A stretch of 64,000 nt of DNA from Trichoplusia ni (GCF_003590095.1 NC_039493.1:9052001-9116000); one strand, 5' to 3'; shown: positions 1-14,000, numbered from the stretch's first letter. The notes: generated by a model from the sequence alone, not told the origin. Numbers and translations are program-made.

Positions 1-82
1 GACAAAATAAATAAAAAAATATGTACCCATTATTTTTTTCAACAAATACCCTATTATCAACTTAATATGCTATATAACATAC

Positions 83-701
83 TTCTAACAGTAGCTGCAG
101 CTTTAACTGTGTGCCTTTGGGTGCATTATCAGCTAGTGTTATCTGTGAGGTGCGCAGAGCTTGTAAAACCTGACCGGCGGCACCATTTCTAGTTGGAAAC
201 AAGAACTCTTCATCAGCCCACTGAAATATACAAAGTAACAATCAGAAATAATATTGGCGTCTTTGATTGATAAATATATAAAACAACAAGACAATATAAA
301 TGAATATGAATAAATATACAATACTAGTGATTTAACCTAAAATGATGTCCATTGAAGTGTTTAAAACCACTAAACTTGCCATAAGCTTTTGAACTTACCT
401 TATCAATACTGTTCCAAACATTATCTGTATTCTGTCCAGATGAATTGAATGAACTAATTAAGTTTCTTTGTATAACTAGGAATTTGGGATTTTTAACGTA
501 ATATTGGCTAGGTAGGTGGTTGAGGTGCTCACTGAAGTCATTGATTAGTCTGACTATACGAGGAATAGGTTCAGACTTCACAAGAGGCAAGTTAAAGCTA
601 GCGGGTTTACGATCAGTACTAAGAGTATAAAAGAAGTATATGTTAAGGGCGACTAGTAACAGTAGGAATAAGGAGAACCCAAAGATACAGTTCATCGACA
701 T
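83..701 (-). CDS. FAM20B-like glycosaminoglycan xylosylkinase, 5' exons (partial)
   Basis: FAM20B is a Golgi kinase that phosphorylates xylose in the proteoglycan linkage region. Two coding exons are visible: 399-701 (ATG at 699-701, 101 codons, donor GTAAGT) and 83-220 (46 codons, acceptor TTTCAG, donor GTATGT). Both junctions are in phase 0, and the gene continues left of the window. The first exon begins with a short cytoplasmic end and one strongly hydrophobic segment (about residues 5-25), a type II membrane anchor as in FAM20 proteins. The join gives DNVWNSIDK-WADEEFLFP followed by ITLADNAPKGTQLKL, matching the FAM20B region around 'KGTQLKALLILEGG' that opens the kinase fold. The catalytic part lies outside the window, so activity cannot be judged. 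The choice of FAM20B over FAM20A/C rests on the KGTQLK segment only. Confidence 0.72.
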
Positions 702-2314
702 ACTTCATTTCACTTCTAAGATTATTCAATTTATACAATAATCACTCGTTTGTTCTATAATAATAATAAAGGTAATCTGTATTTAAACTTGGCTCACACT
801 GATTCTCTTACCCTTGTATTTGAGATTAATTCTTTTGGCACATTCTACTATTAAATAATTGAGTATTTGTCCAATTAATTTAATTGGCGGAGTAAAATCA
901 ATGTAACGAATACTTTTACGTTACAAGTTGTTTCTCTTTGTTCACTGCTATACGCTGCAATAACTTCAAATGTGGTGGATTATGAATTCCTATCTTTTGG
1001 ACTTAGTAGTAGCTATTTTATAATTAGAGTTTAACTGTGAACAGCAAAACATTATGTACTAAAATAGTTTGAGTAAAGGTTAATTAATAAACGTCACTGA
1101 CTTGGATTGGATTACGGCGACGATTGTCAGATTGTTATGTCAGAGTCAGATGTCACTAGAAGTCGCCAACGACAACGACAACCTAAATATTTTTAAATTA
1201 ACCAATAGTGGAGGTCTAGCAATTTTAGTCTTTTGAAATTTTGAATTCATTCATACACAGAACATGTTTTATGCCTCGATAGTGAAGCTCTTAAAAGCTC
1301 CAACATTTGAACATTTCATCTGTACGTTTTTGCCAAAAAGATGGATATGTTTTTCAATCATGCGGATTAGCATTTTTTGGTGTTCTCTTAAAGTAAAGCC
1401 CAAGCATTCTATTAATTTTTGGCATTTGAAATACCAGCCACTACACAAATTGAGGAGCTCTGAACATCAGCATCTGAATTAAATACTGAATAGCAATATC
1501 GCTAGTATAATAGGCGCTAGTGAGATTTGTTTCTAATGGTAGAGTCTGGCCAGCGAAAGCTGTTCATGTATTTTTTAAACAATTACCTTTCATCGTCAGA
1601 ATTGTCGTATTGATAATTATTCTGTAGTCTTTTCTCAATCACAGCTAAAACACCAAATCATTATTTGAACCTCATTGGCACAGCTGCAAATTTTATTAAG
1701 GCTGCATCATTCAAACCATGAAATAATAGTTTTAATTAAATTAAACGAACTTTTATTTATTTATTTATTTGTAATGGAAAAGCAACAGCTACAATAAAAT
1801 GAATATGAAACAGTGTAAGGTTTTTGTTGCGAATACCTATTCTTCGATCTGCAGATTTTTTTTAAGTATTAAAATTATTTTTGAAAGCAAAAGCACACTT
1901 CTACGAAAGCTAATAACATGATTTTAAGAGTTTATATATTTGTCCTAATATTCAGTACCTATATCTGTAAAATGTATGTTTGTATAAATCCAGAGCAAAT
2001 CTCACGTTGGGGTGCCTCGTCATCAGACTCGCTCTTGAAGGTCAAACTGATCATAATAATCCATATTTTTGCCTTCATCTAAGAACTCTAATTCTTGTAC
2101 CTCATAACCATTTTAGTCACATACACAAAGATATCCAGACTCAGAACAAACGTGATTGTTTGTTGTGTGGGCATCACAAAAAGTGATTTTCAGAGGAAGA
2201 AGTGTGTTAGCATTTAGGCGTGGTGACCCTACGTGTAGACGGTATGCGGCTATAAGATAAAACTCAATTTGACAGTAGACATAATTTAATCACATTGTAG
2301 CAGTGTTATCATTT
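702..2314. other. Intergenic, FAM20B-like to GGCT
   Basis: Upstream of the FAM20B-like gene and downstream of the GGCT stop codon. Both strands are AT-rich with no convincing exon. It holds a short TTTA simple repeat (about 1750-1770) and, near 2100-2185, a SINE tail fragment. The 5' end of the FAM20B-like transcript should lie just right of 701, but I see no clear TATA/Inr pair. Confidence 0.5.
2100..2185 (-). repeat. SINE tail fragment (tRNA-derived family)
   Basis: Read on the minus strand, this is the tRNA-unrelated body of the SINE family seen at 7845-7985, 50560-50735 and 55170-55405. Shared blocks include the stretch around 'cagactcagaacaa' and 'cacatacacaaagatat'. The tRNA-like head is missing, so it is a truncated copy. 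Confidence 0.5.
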
Positions 2315-5300
2315 TCAGTTGAATGGATAACCAAGCTGATCCCTTATTTCTAAACTCGCTAGTTTGCCATTAGTAGGAAAAGATATTAAGTGAGCGACGT
2401 ACGCCGCTGGGAGGCCTGCTTCGATAGCACCCAGGAAAATAACCTGAAATAAAAAACAAAATACGATTATTTATTAGGCTACAAATATGGTATGTATTAA
2501 AAAACCTTACATTCGTATGGTTTTTTAAACCTTGAGATGTATAAATCTATATAAACGCATACACAGGTCAGTCTGTTGGGAGCTAGCAACACAAAAGAGT
2601 CTAGACTACCAGCTCTTTCCTTCCTTAACTGGCTGACTAGAGACGATACGCTAGAGCTATATGCTCGAGGGTGGAGTGGAAGTGTCAAACAGCGTAGTCA
2701 TGGGGGTATCTAAAGAGAGACGAGTCATCAGCCTGTCAATTTATTTACGTTACAGTAAATAAATTGGTGTATAAAGGCATGTGCCATAATTTTTCGGAAA
2801 AGCTAAATAACTTATATATTTACCCACGTAGTATACAGTAGTTCTGTATCCACTTGGGATTCTTCATGTCAGTTCTGCCATAGGGATGAATGACCCCTGG
2901 TAAATTAAACTTCCTGGTGGACTAAACTTCTCAACAACGCGTTTGCATGTTGGACCTGTGCCTTCATGTAAGCCTTTAAAAGGGACCGGGTCTGTTCCCA
3001 TGAAGTTATCCCGTGAAATTATATATATATATATAACAAAATTACAAATTAATGAGCTTTTACCTCAAGATATGTGCTGGAAGGTGTTCTGTCTAGAGGA
3101 CGAATAGCTCCTTTTTCGAGCTTTGGCGTATCTTCAATTTCTTCGTAGGTGCGAGCCACTATCTTCCTGCCAGTTGGAGTGGTCACTGTTACATTCTTGG
3201 CGAAGTACCAGTCAAGGGATAAGCCTTCTTGTCTAGACAGTAGATAAAAATAACATGATTAGCACAAACTTGTAAACATACATTTTATACCATCGAATCC
3301 TGCGTACAAATTATATGGCAAATGATTTCATATCTACTTTAATAAGATTTTATACTAAAATCAAATCAGTATATTTCTGGAAAATATACGTGTTATGGTT
3401 CTCGTACTAAGCCCGTTAGTATAACAACTGTTTATGTACTTCATACACAATAAGTCATATACCGCACGAAAACATGGAAGCCGACGCGCGACGAACCAAT
3501 TCTCAGAGTTATTCTATTCTGCTGCACGCAAATTATGTAAAATATTCGAGTTTGGGACTTCTTTCAGAAAACAAGACAACCAAGACAAATAAACGTGAAC
3601 CCTGAACGATCACGAAGAATGATACATCATGTCAGAACGGCTGTCGAGCGTCGACCGATGATACTTTGATTGTATCTGTATGTCATGCTATGTTAGTGAG
3701 ATCAAGACGAGCCAAGCTAAGCGCACGGGCACTACCTACCTTTTCTCGAAGCGCTTCGTCTTTTTTTTGAACCCTCATAACTTGGGTTTGGATTATGCTA
3801 GATCAAGATAGATAGATTTCGGGATATATTGTCAATAGCGGACTTATTGAACATATAAAGTTTTAATAACATAGCTTTTATACTTTAGATTTTATTTATA
3901 TCTAAAAAATGCTGATTTCTTCACTGACTCACCTCAGATGATCATCAAAATTCTTAGAGTATTTCCTAATGTCCGAAATTTTGTATGTAAGCTAGTATTA
4001 GCACACAAACAACAGTTTGTGAAGTGAGGCCTTGTTGAGTTAGGCCTTGTAGTGTTAGGAGCTTGGCTCTACATGAGATCTGATAACTTTTTGACAGTGT
4101 GAGTCATACGGGCTCGTCTTGGCAACATTTTACATGAAAATGGGATTAAATGTTCTAGATTGTTTTTTAATAATCTGCGACCAGTTCCTATGGGGAGCGA
4201 AAGCTGTTGTAAAAGGTAAGCAAAGGCAAACTTCTCTCACTCGTCTAGAAGATGCTGATCGGCCTTGTTGAGGGCCCAGACAATGCCCAGCACCTCATCA
4301 TCGTCGTCTTCAACGATGGTGGCCACAGCGCCGTTCCAAGTGTCTGAGATCATGTTGAAGTCTAATCTGTAGCGCTAGAAATTGTTTTTATCATATATCA
4401 AGTGCTTCGTTAACAAACAGGGACGCTCTATGGTTGCTATGGATATGTATTTTTTCAATTCTTTGCTATGGCTTTATTTAATGTATATATGGGGAAAATA
4501 GATCAGAAAATGGAGAGAATGCAGATGCCTTTAGTGTATGTCGCGCCAAAAAGAGGAATTAGATAGATATGCAGATAACGACTACTAGATAGCTTTTTTG
4601 AATGAAAAATAATCAATAACTGCTTTCGCTTTAGGTTGACGGGAAGGGAGTGTCAGACTCTCACTGACTAAAACCCATCCATGTTTCCTCCTCTGCTCTT
4701 CATGTATCGGGGCCACGGTAACCCTTTCGGACAATCCTACTGCCTATCAGTGGGCTTCACAAGGCTTGCTGACATCTCTTTGAGGCGCGCCTGGAACACG
4801 GACGCGCCGTCCGGCACGCGCATGGTACTGATAGGGTGGTGGCGACTGTTCTCCACTCCCTCCGACCCTCCATCGAACCAGGGCCGGAGAGGTCACCGCC
4901 GGCGGTGGTCCGCCCATGTCTTTTCTTATCTTACTAAAAGTTTGTTTGTATAGATGCATGTTTTTTATCGTTGCACGCAAAAAAAGCATTTTAGTATTAT
5001 TTAAAAAATAAAAAATCAGCCGCAAATTACAAAACCTAATGCCGTTTAAGTATTATTTGTAGTCCATGCTCAGCATTGAAAAGGCCATCTAGTAAGTTCC
5101 GTTTCATTAGGAAGGAATGTCTTTTGATAAGTAATTAGGCATCAATAGCTACAAAGTGAGTTGTTTAAATAATTGATATTTGACGAGAATGTGGTGTTTA
5201 ATATTGTAATCTTCTCATAACTTGATGGTTATGGTGATTTTATAATCGTTAATTGTCTATCACCGAGATAGGTCTAACAGAAAAACCGCCAAGTATGTGT

Positions 5301-6166
5301 CAAACTCGTGACATTACGGTTATGGTACAAATAGGCTAGACGGTAAGACGGACAGTCGACAGACAGAGGAGCCTTCGTATTAACGGGTTCCGTTTTTATC
5401 CTTTTGGGTCCTAAACGTTACGAGGAATCTGTGATCTTTACGTAAGTATTTAATAAATGATAATGCAATTTAATCATCATTATAACATAACAGACCTCCG
5501 AATTTCATCACATCATACAAAACATTTATTTTCAAATACTCTAGTTTATAAGAAATTAAAATTATTTTTTCCATTCAAAAATAAGTTTAAATAAGTTTTC
5601 AAAGATAGTTGTGTATTAGCATGGCTCAGTAAAAGCCTCTCCGTATTGCCCGATATAGAGAATAGAGAATCATTCCGTTGGTTTTAACTGGTAAGAGTTC
5701 GTCAAATAATTTTGCCAACCCCAGGAGGAAGGAACTCTATGAGGATTTCAGAAGGGCTACAAAAAAGGCTATCTAACATAATATTTAACGGTAGTGTGTT
5801 GCTACGTTTTCTTAAACAATATTTAAAAAAGAATGGCAAAATTATAAAGGTCTTTTAATTTGTTTTTAAACGCAGGTAACAGACAAACGTATGAAAGTAA
5901 AACGTATATAATTGTTAAACTTCTTAATAAAAAAATGATCTTACGCTGAGTCTAGCGACGCTGTAGAAGACCGCTGATGGATTATTGATGTGAATCCGCT
6001 TCGCCAATAAGTTACTGCCATAAGCGAAGTAAAAAAACGTATTATTTGTTTTGAGACTATCAACAATTCGTGTTAAACTAACACACATAAATGTGAGGAA
6101 CATTAACTGCATATTGCGCGAGTGAACAGCACTGACTAAAGATCTCACTGGCTCATGTTCAAACAT
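2315..6166 (-). CDS. GGCT: Gamma-glutamylcyclotransferase (GGCT)
   Basis: Cytosolic enzyme that releases 5-oxoproline from gamma-glutamyl-amino acids in glutathione turnover. Exons on the minus strand: 5945-6166, 4241-4374, 3064-3232 and 2315-2443 (stop TGA at 2315-2317). All splice sites are GT-AG and the phases agree (0, 2, 0), giving up to 217 aa against 188 in human GGCT. The first exon has FYFAYGSNLLAKRIH, the glycine-loop signature, then NPSAVFYSVARL. Exon 2 has the DEVLGIVWALNKADQHLLD block. Codon completion at the exon 2/3 join gives LLDEQEG, which holds the catalytic glutamate (E98 in human). Starts are possible at 6166 or at an internal ATG at 6112; the second would begin MQLMFLTFMCVSL, a hydrophobic stretch. 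The C-terminus (GYPFN) is shorter than in mammals. Family assignment is secure; the exact start is not. Confidence 0.88.
3018..3035. repeat. (AT)n microsatellite
   Basis: Run of alternating A and T in GGCT intron 3, just downstream of the third coding exon's donor site. Confidence 0.7.
4630..4960. repeat. GC-rich interspersed repeat in GGCT intron 1
   Basis: A block much richer in GC than the intron around it. It starts with 'agtgtcagactctcactga', and the reverse complement of nearly the same string occurs near 39650-39680 in AND-1. A long frame on each strand through this block is Pro/Arg-rich and matches no domain I know, so I treat it as repeat and not as a gene. Element class is not identified. 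Confidence 0.45.
5325..5415. repeat. LINE 3'-end-like remnant
   Basis: Contains the 'acggacagtcgacagacaga' and 'gggttccgtttttatccttt' type blocks found at the 3' ends of many moth LINE copies. A related block lies at 63455-63650. Confidence 0.4.
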
Positions 6167-7844
6167 ATAGCCTTTATCGTCCGTCGTAGGTATTTCAGTG
6201 GCTCGTCATAGTGGTCATGCTAAATATTGCCTGACGGCTTGTGAACTTGTGATACCTGTTTTATGAGTTTAAATCGAATTAGACAGCTGGTAATGATACA
6301 GGTAAGAAATTAAATAATAGAGTATAAGTAGATATAAATATATATCTTAGAATATACCTACTTCCATGTACGTGGATTATAAATATGACTAGCAAACGCT
6401 CTAGTCATTAATACTTCGCATTGTTTTGGCCTAGTTCTCATTTTCCATTTCAATTTTGATAAGTGTTTTTACAGTTGTGCGAAAGAGACATGAATAGTTA
6501 TCGATGCGGTCTATGCCCGGAAGTAGCATGGATATGGTAAATTCGATTATAGTATATTTTAGATGTTTATATTATGTTTCAAGCTGCAGCTGTACAAATG
6601 TCTAACGTCACAATAATCTCTACTCGAAGAATAACATTAGTAACGTAAACTAACTTAAGTGAGGCTAAGTAGATGGGAATCATTATCTCAGATCTAACAA
6701 GATCCAAAATTATTTTTTCAATTGACCACCTTGGATACAAATAAATAAAACTTGAGAGTAATTAAATTGAATTTTAAACAATAACCAAGTATGGTTGTTG
6801 TATGTGTAGACGTCTGTGGGTGCAGGGGGTTGTTTGTCGCCGATACTAACACGATTACGTCCAATCAGCAGCGTCGCCGCCCTAATTGGGCGCACCCGAT
6901 GCGAGGGCGGGCTTTTTTAACAGCTTGCGCAAACAGTCTCCCCAAGCTGGCGCAAATACGCTCCCCTGACGGCGTCGGCAGGCACAGACACTGCACAACC
7001 CTGACGCCAGGCTAACTTCACGACGATACCCACACCTAAACTACATATATTTCAATATTGTAACTTCAAATATAAGTGCTGTTTATTGTTTGCGAATTTT
7101 GAATCTACTTATACCGACTACATACCCGACAATTTTGACTTAACGAACCAAGTATTAACCAAAATCTGTCAGAAAAGTTCATTAGTAAAAAAAATATATA
7201 GCAATACAGTAATGATAAAGTTATCATTTCCAATTCACAATATTAAGAATGCAGGAGGTCCGAAGTGGTTCACAGTTAGTCCACGCTAGGGTTGTCATCA
7301 ATCAACCACAAATGCGGAAACAATACCAGCCGTCACCGGGATGCACACCCCTAACCCTGATTTACGAGTGCTGTCAAATCACAATCATCTGTGTGACTGT
7401 TATTGTCTAGTCGTTTAGATTTTGATTTAAATTTTTCATCTATAACCATGATTAAGTGTTTATTTGTTCAGCTGGTTTAGTTTTCGCCACACTACGTTGG
7501 TGTAATACAATTAAATAAACATAACTTTTTGGTGGCACAAAAAATGCCGATGTTTTTCTCTTGATGTTTAAAACAGTTCTAAAATGTTTATAAAATTAAT
7601 GTTGTCTAAAAAAACTTCACCGGGCGAGTACAACGGACGAGACAACCTTGACATTACCAAAGTGGTTAAGGTTGTCAAACACGATCACAAAATAAATTTA
7701 TTTTGATCTGTTTATTCTCATAAAAAACTAAATTATACTAAACTCTTAATAAACCAGTTCTATCAAGGGCCCAAAAGATTTGTAAGTAGAGTATAGCAAT
7801 AAGTACCAACTTATTTTTTTTTAAAGGAATGTGTCGCTGGTCTT

Positions 7845-7985
7845 TTCATAAACATACAAATCTCATGCACAATGATATAAGCATTTGTGGATAACACAAA
7901 TGCTTGTCCGCGAGGATTGAACCCGCAACACGCACATTGGTTTTGGCGTGTTGATCTCAACCACTCGGCTATCCGTGCAGTCAGT
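7845..7985 (-). repeat. tRNA-derived SINE
   Basis: On the minus strand it reads with an A-box-like TAGCCGAGTGGTTGAG and a B-box-like GGGTTCAATCC about 40 bases apart, then a body beginning GCGGACAAGCATTTGTGT. This is the layout of a tRNA-derived SINE with an internal pol III promoter. It is not a tRNA gene: no cloverleaf closes and the body continues past the 3' acceptor position. Confidence 0.7.
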
Positions 7986-9171
7986 CAATTAATACGTATC
8001 AAGAATATGTGAAACAAATATAAAGCCCTATACATACACTAACTGGAATATCTAACGCATTAGTTAGATCTGAAATGGAAACAAACCACCACATCATGAA
8101 CAAGGATTCTAATGCTAACAAGGAAATGAATTATTTACTCTTCTTTATCTAATATTTATTTGTAATCGTAAGTATTCAACTATGAATAGTTTTGATACTT
8201 GTAATATATTATTATTATAAGTTCATAATTAATATATTCGTATTATATTTACATTAATTTATAATCGGGATAATGTATGTTATAATATAGACCTGTCGTT
8301 TCGCGATTAGGGATATCGTTAACCAGTCCGAAATGCTGACGAATACGTACTTCAGGCTTACAACCATCTCTTAAAGTGAGACCATTGCAGTGTGGAAGAG
8401 GGATGGCGTACTATGCCGCGAAGCACACTGTCTCGCGTACGCTTAGTTTGAGACGCAGTACATCGCTTTGCAGTTTCAAGGTTACTGATTCGCTATACAC
8501 CACTTACGTCATCACACAGGTTTCATTGGGGCCCTACCATCGTGTTTCTAAAACAGTCAAACGGTGTAAAGCGTCTCCTTCCACACCTGAAACAGTCTTC
8601 CTTCAAGACTTTCTACTTCTAAAGGTCTACGGTCCAAGGTCTCAGCTGTTAAGGACCGTAAGCGATACCCCTGATCGCGACACACATTACAGGAATTAAC
8701 TTATCAATAGTTTATTTTATAGTTTTACATCTGTGTCTATTTGAACTAATCAGTCAGAGAAATAGGTATTTACAAAATGCAATCAAACGCTGCAATAAAA
8801 GATTTTAAGTAGATTTTAAATGGTGCATGCATTAACGTGATGAATATAGTTCTATGATATTGAATTTTAATTGGATTTTGGAAAATAGTATTAATTAATC
8901 AGCGAGCCAAAAATAAAAGTTTGTTGAAAAACCTATTAGATGCTTGAAAATGAAAAGAAAGCAAGCAGCTAAACAAAAGTTTTTAGCAGTTGTTCTCCTT
9001 AAGTTAAACTTCACAAATACTCAATGCGCTAACATCGGAACACGTTTTAAGTAAATACTAAATGTATTTCAAAATAATAAAAAGCTTTGATGCAATTGGA
9101 TTAGATCTCAAACTATTCCTATTCTATTGAATTGGTCGTGACCGTTCCGACCCGTACTGAACTTTTAATGA

Positions 9172-9256
9172 ATGTGTCAGAAAATGCTCAGAATATAACG
9201 AATAGTGCCAATGTTTATTAATTCATCGGCCATTGTAAATAGCAGAATTGGGGACC
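9172..9256. repeat. MITE end (same family as 22701-22970)
   Basis: Carries 'cggccattgtaaatagcaga' followed by ATTGGGG, the terminal repeat of the elements at 22701-22970 and 51338-51728. Internal similarity ('aatgct...gaata..acgaatagtg') extends left. No matching left terminus was found, so it is truncated. Confidence 0.5.
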
Positions 9257-11029
9257 AGGAAACATCACCTCACGCCAAGGCATTAGGTAAATTGTAAGTA
9301 GCAAAGATAGAGACGTCGCTATACAGCGTACCACACCGTGTAGCTCGCTCTCTTTTCTACAAACGCAATAGTCCAGTTTAGGAGTTGTTGGTGGAGGGTG
9401 TATTGCCACCTCTTTATAGCAGCTGTCAAAGAGACGCTCTACACTGTGCAGCGCGCTATCATGCTTCTAAAAACGCAGTAATAATAGCTCAAATTATGCA
9501 ACCAACATCAATTTGATTTATATGTATATTAGTCTTAATTACATAAACCAGACTATAGACGCAGATATAACCCTACTAAATCTAAAAATCAAGCATTAGA
9601 ACATCATATTCCAATCCCAACACCCGCCACTTATCACAGCTTATTAATTTACAATTCACAGTCCAATTTACTCGTTTGGTCATTTATATCTAACATAATT
9701 ACCGTTCTGTACATGCCTGATACAAGCGGACTATAACACGAACGCGGGAAATTTAACTCAGTGGATCTCGTACAAACGGACTTATTCTGATAAACAGACA
9801 ACTTACAACTTACTCTATTCGGATCGGCGGTGCCTCTTGCTCTTGAACTTGACTAGAAAAGGACAGACAAAATCAGAGTTGTCAAATATAGCTTTAGATT
9901 TTTTTTGGACATTGTAAAAAAGCCCACACCTCCCACTTACTCACATTTGCAATATTATTAATGAAGAAGCAATAAGAAGAATGCTTATATTAAAAGACGC
10001 AAACTGAACACGTATTTTATCTATTACAACGTATTTGCCGAAGTCAACAACCTCTTTCCTAAAAAAAAAAACAATAATCTTTTAAGAAAATCTGCCCTGA
10101 GATACAAATTTCGGATCGCATTATATGGTAAGGCTTTTCATAATAGTATTTGTTATCAATTTAAGACATCTAAATGGACCATCTACCTTACTGTTTTTAA
10201 GACAGAAGTTTCGGCTCTACGCACATACTAAACACGGCAAACAATCTTAGATGTTGTTGAGATGTCTGTTTATAGAATAAACTAATCAATGTACAGGATC
10301 CAAGGAGGTCTTATATTTATGACTATAGGTAACACCCACATAACGAAGTTTACAATACTCGTACATGTTTTGACATATTTAGGAACCGAGTCTTCGACCA
10401 TAGTGTTTTGCTATACAGCCAGCACGTCTGTGTACGTAGAATTATGTTTTCCCATTAATATTCAATTAATAAAATAATAATTTAACAGTTTGGTAACTTG
10501 TAAGTAGGCCAAGAGTGATATTCAAGCATAAATGATTTTCTTTTTACATTTAATGGTCAAAACTACCATAACGTTATTAGTATACAGAACCCCCACATCC
10601 CACCATCAACCAGTCTATACTTATTTTTCAAATCCTAAAAGTTTATATTTCTTAAATTACAATGACATACAAATTTCTATTTGTTTCATATTTACACAAA
10701 CCATCCTGATTCCACGAAATATATTCATTCAATTAGGACCAACTAACTGCGTTGTAATCAGTGTCTCTACAAAAGTTCAAATTAAAACAGTTAACATATC
10801 ACATTGCACAGCTTACGAAAAACACTAGCAAAAAATCGAAAACCGTCAAATGTTCAGAAATGTTATAGAAATACAAAGCAATGGCACTTTATACACGGGA
10901 TTCTACAACTATCAATAGTATCCACTATTAAAAGTCACTGCTCTGTTCCAACTTGGAATCAATGCTTAGTCAAATCACTTTGAACTCAGTAGTGAGTGTT
11001 TATGGGTAGTTGAAGGGGTGTTAGTGCGG

Positions 11030-14000
11030 CTATGTGTCGGCTGGTGCTGTGACAGGCGTGGGCGCGGTCGGTGCGGCTGGCGGCGGGGAGGCCCGGGCCG
11101 CGGCCAGCGCAGCCGCGTGCCGCCGCGCCTTCAGCCGCAGGTCGGCGATGGAGGACGACCGGCACCGCGCCGCTAGCGCTGCCAGCCCGGCGTACGGCGG
11201 ACATAGGGCTGCAGCCGCAGCCGCCGCAGCTGCACTGGCGTACTGAAAAACAATTTAAATTAATATTCCGTAACTTTCACACAACGTCGTCTAGTCTCAA
11301 AGCAAGCCAAACGTGTGTCGCAGATATGAGACTTCAACTAGACACAGAAGAAATGATCGTGATCATCACACAAACCTTTGACTTGGGTGGGATTTGAACC
11401 CTAACCACTAGACCATCAGGACCGCTAAAAATATTTAATTTTCTCTTTGGCATTAGCTGAAGACGATATTGTATGGCGATCTCAATATTTGTTTTCAAGA
11501 GAGTTTTCCTTAAATCCAGTAATTGAAATATGACACGTCATAAAACCTTCCAACGACACGACGGCTTTACTGAATACAGCTGTAGGTATTACCTGATGAG
11601 CTGCAGCAGACAGTAGCGCGGAGTCGAAGGGCGCGAAGGCCGTGGAGGGTGGTGGATGCGGTGCCAGCGGCGGCAGGGGCGGCGCGGGCGCGCGCGGGAC
11701 GGCCGACAGTCGCGGCACCGACACGTATGGAGCCACGCGACACGGCTCCAGCGGGGTGCCGCCGCCGCTCACCAGCAAACCTGACACAAACACTAACAAC
11801 CTACAGGACCTCTGTGAAAAACCACTCATTTTGATCAGGTAACAGTTGTGATACATCTCTTATACACTAAAGGTACTGGTGCAATATAAAACTTTTTAGA
11901 TTTTTTTAAGCGCCAAAAAACCGTCAAAAAGCCTTTTGACCGAACAGTTAAATTATCTGACTGCTGTTTGCATAGGTCCGGTCGTTAGGGCGAAACTAGG
12001 AGAAAGCCAAGTCCAGATGGGAAATATAATCGTATCGTAATGCTGTAATGTGACCCGTCCGAATTGAAATGCTCAAAGGCTGTGCACTACTTCGTTCTTG
12101 GCCTTCCTCTTCCTCTGCGAGCCTCTATCTGTCCTTATATTCTATTGAAAATTGAATCACCTAAAACACATAAAGTCCGCTATTTACATTCATTTGATGA
12201 TGTATTAGTTTTCATTTTTAAAGATGCAGAAGTATACAGCCATACATAATGAAGCAAGTTAATCTGTCGGCGTCAGTCGGCGTGGCATCGATCCGCCTCG
12301 ATTGGCAGAGACAAACGAGCGATCCGGCGCTACACAAATCCGCCGAGATCCGTACCCGAACTCCACTTAATTAAATTGATATTTAAGTAAAGCATAATTT
12401 GCTCGTAAATTAAGTGAGATCCGTTGTTTATAGCCCGCCCGTCGGGCGAAGTGGGCAATTAATAAATTAACGCGGATCTGCTCGACTTAAGGTGCTCCGT
12501 GGGTCTCGTCTGAAAGATTCATTAATTTAATTACTGTTAATAGTACCTCGTATTTCGATTATATAAGATGTGATTTTGTTTTACCATAATTGGAGGTTCA
12601 CAGAAATGTTTCTGTTCTATAGTGACGAAAGATGATTGTGTCTAGTATATTTAGTTAATTAGTAAAATAATTAATAGCATGGCTCACGTCAATTCACGCA
12701 TTTATTGTTTAAACTTAAATAGTACCAACTAAACTACTGGAAAACCTAAATTTTTTTTTATTGGTAACCCGTTTTTTTATTTAAATAAAAAGCATTGCTA
12801 AAAAAATACAATAGCTTAATAAAATAAATGTTTGGTATATCAGTGTGTAGATACTGGCAGCAGGTCGAGGTTGCGGAGGCGGGCGCGGCGCGGCGCTGGG
12901 GCGGTGCTCGCTCTCGCTGTAAATCAGAACCTCTCCGGTAGCCGTCGGCATTATCAAAATGGATGCTCCCCGCGTGTATGAGTTATTTCCATATTTGACA
13001 CCGAATTACTTTCGAGAAGTGCCGACATAAATACCGGCGGAGAGTGCGTCCGGCGCTCGGCGCGGCTCGGCATCGCCCTCCGCCCGACGACCGCCGTGCA
13101 TTTATTTGATTAACTCTGAGTTGTTTAATTTAATCGAATTAGAAGGTAAGCCGGGGCGCTGCTCCTCTCTCGCTTATTTTAAAGCGCTCGGAACATCTTT
13201 ACAGTGGTTTCTGCGCAATAAAATATCGCCACCCTCGCGACGCGCGAATAACTTTACAATTTTATGAACAGGGGAACAATTAAGCTTCGGTGTATTCTTT
13301 TATTCTTGAATTTTACGGTAGCTCTGATTGTTTTTATAGCGCGCGCTGCGAGCGGCGAAGATTCATGTCTTCGTTAAATATGAATTCTTAATTTTTATGA
13401 AGATTCAGCGCCTACTGTTTATGATTTAATGGAAAGTAATGTAGAAAATATAGCTCTTTGATTTTAATACAAATATAATAAGAATATTAGATTAAAGGTC
13501 ACACAAAACGAAAAATGGGTTAAGAAAAATAATTTTCCTGATAATTTTCCTTTTTTGGTTTTACAATTAGGTTTACGGTTTTCAAAATTTAAACCTAACT
13601 TTTGAGGTAACTTCCTCAAAAGAAAGGCGATGCACCCATACGCATGATATTGATGATAAATATTTATTTGCTAGAAAAGTGTTTTACCAAAGAAGTATAG
13701 TGGTTTTTATGGTATGTGTTTTATTTAGAAAGGCTCAAATGAAAGCATTCTTAAATTTAGTTAATTGACTTTAGAAAAAGCGACCGCCATTAAAATAAAC
13801 TCTTAAATGAGTTGTAATTTAAGTACTTATAGACCGAATAAAGCAATGCCATCAAAACTGCGTATACTTATTCATCAGTTATTATATAAACAAATTGGAT
13901 TAGCGACGCGACAAAGCATCTTTAATCAGTGATATGAGGCCACAAACGATTGCGTGAATCAATAACAACATTGGGAGCCTCGACGCTCCGTTAAAGGGGC

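Larger units (their letters stand above)
6167..11029. other. Gene-free interval between GGCT and SHOX 3' end
   Basis: No exon is supported on either strand. GC rises locally near 6830-7010. Frames of 60-107 codons in this interval (for example 8376-8699 and 10532-10828) lack family motifs and coding periodicity that I can see. A SINE (7845-7985) and a MITE end (9172-9256) are listed separately. The SHOX 3' UTR should occupy the right end. Confidence 0.5.

Noticed and set aside
4747..5025. Pro-rich coding frame in GGCT intron 1
   Set aside because: No family match, a frame of similar length on the opposite strand, and repeat-type sequence shared with 39600-39740.
7858..7985. tRNA gene on the minus strand
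   Set aside because: A and B boxes are present, but no cloverleaf or acceptor stem closes and the body matches other SINE copies.
11482..11856. A separate small Pro-rich protein
   Set aside because: The conserved core is SHOX exon 4, which fits phases on both sides; the ends of the frame are intron.
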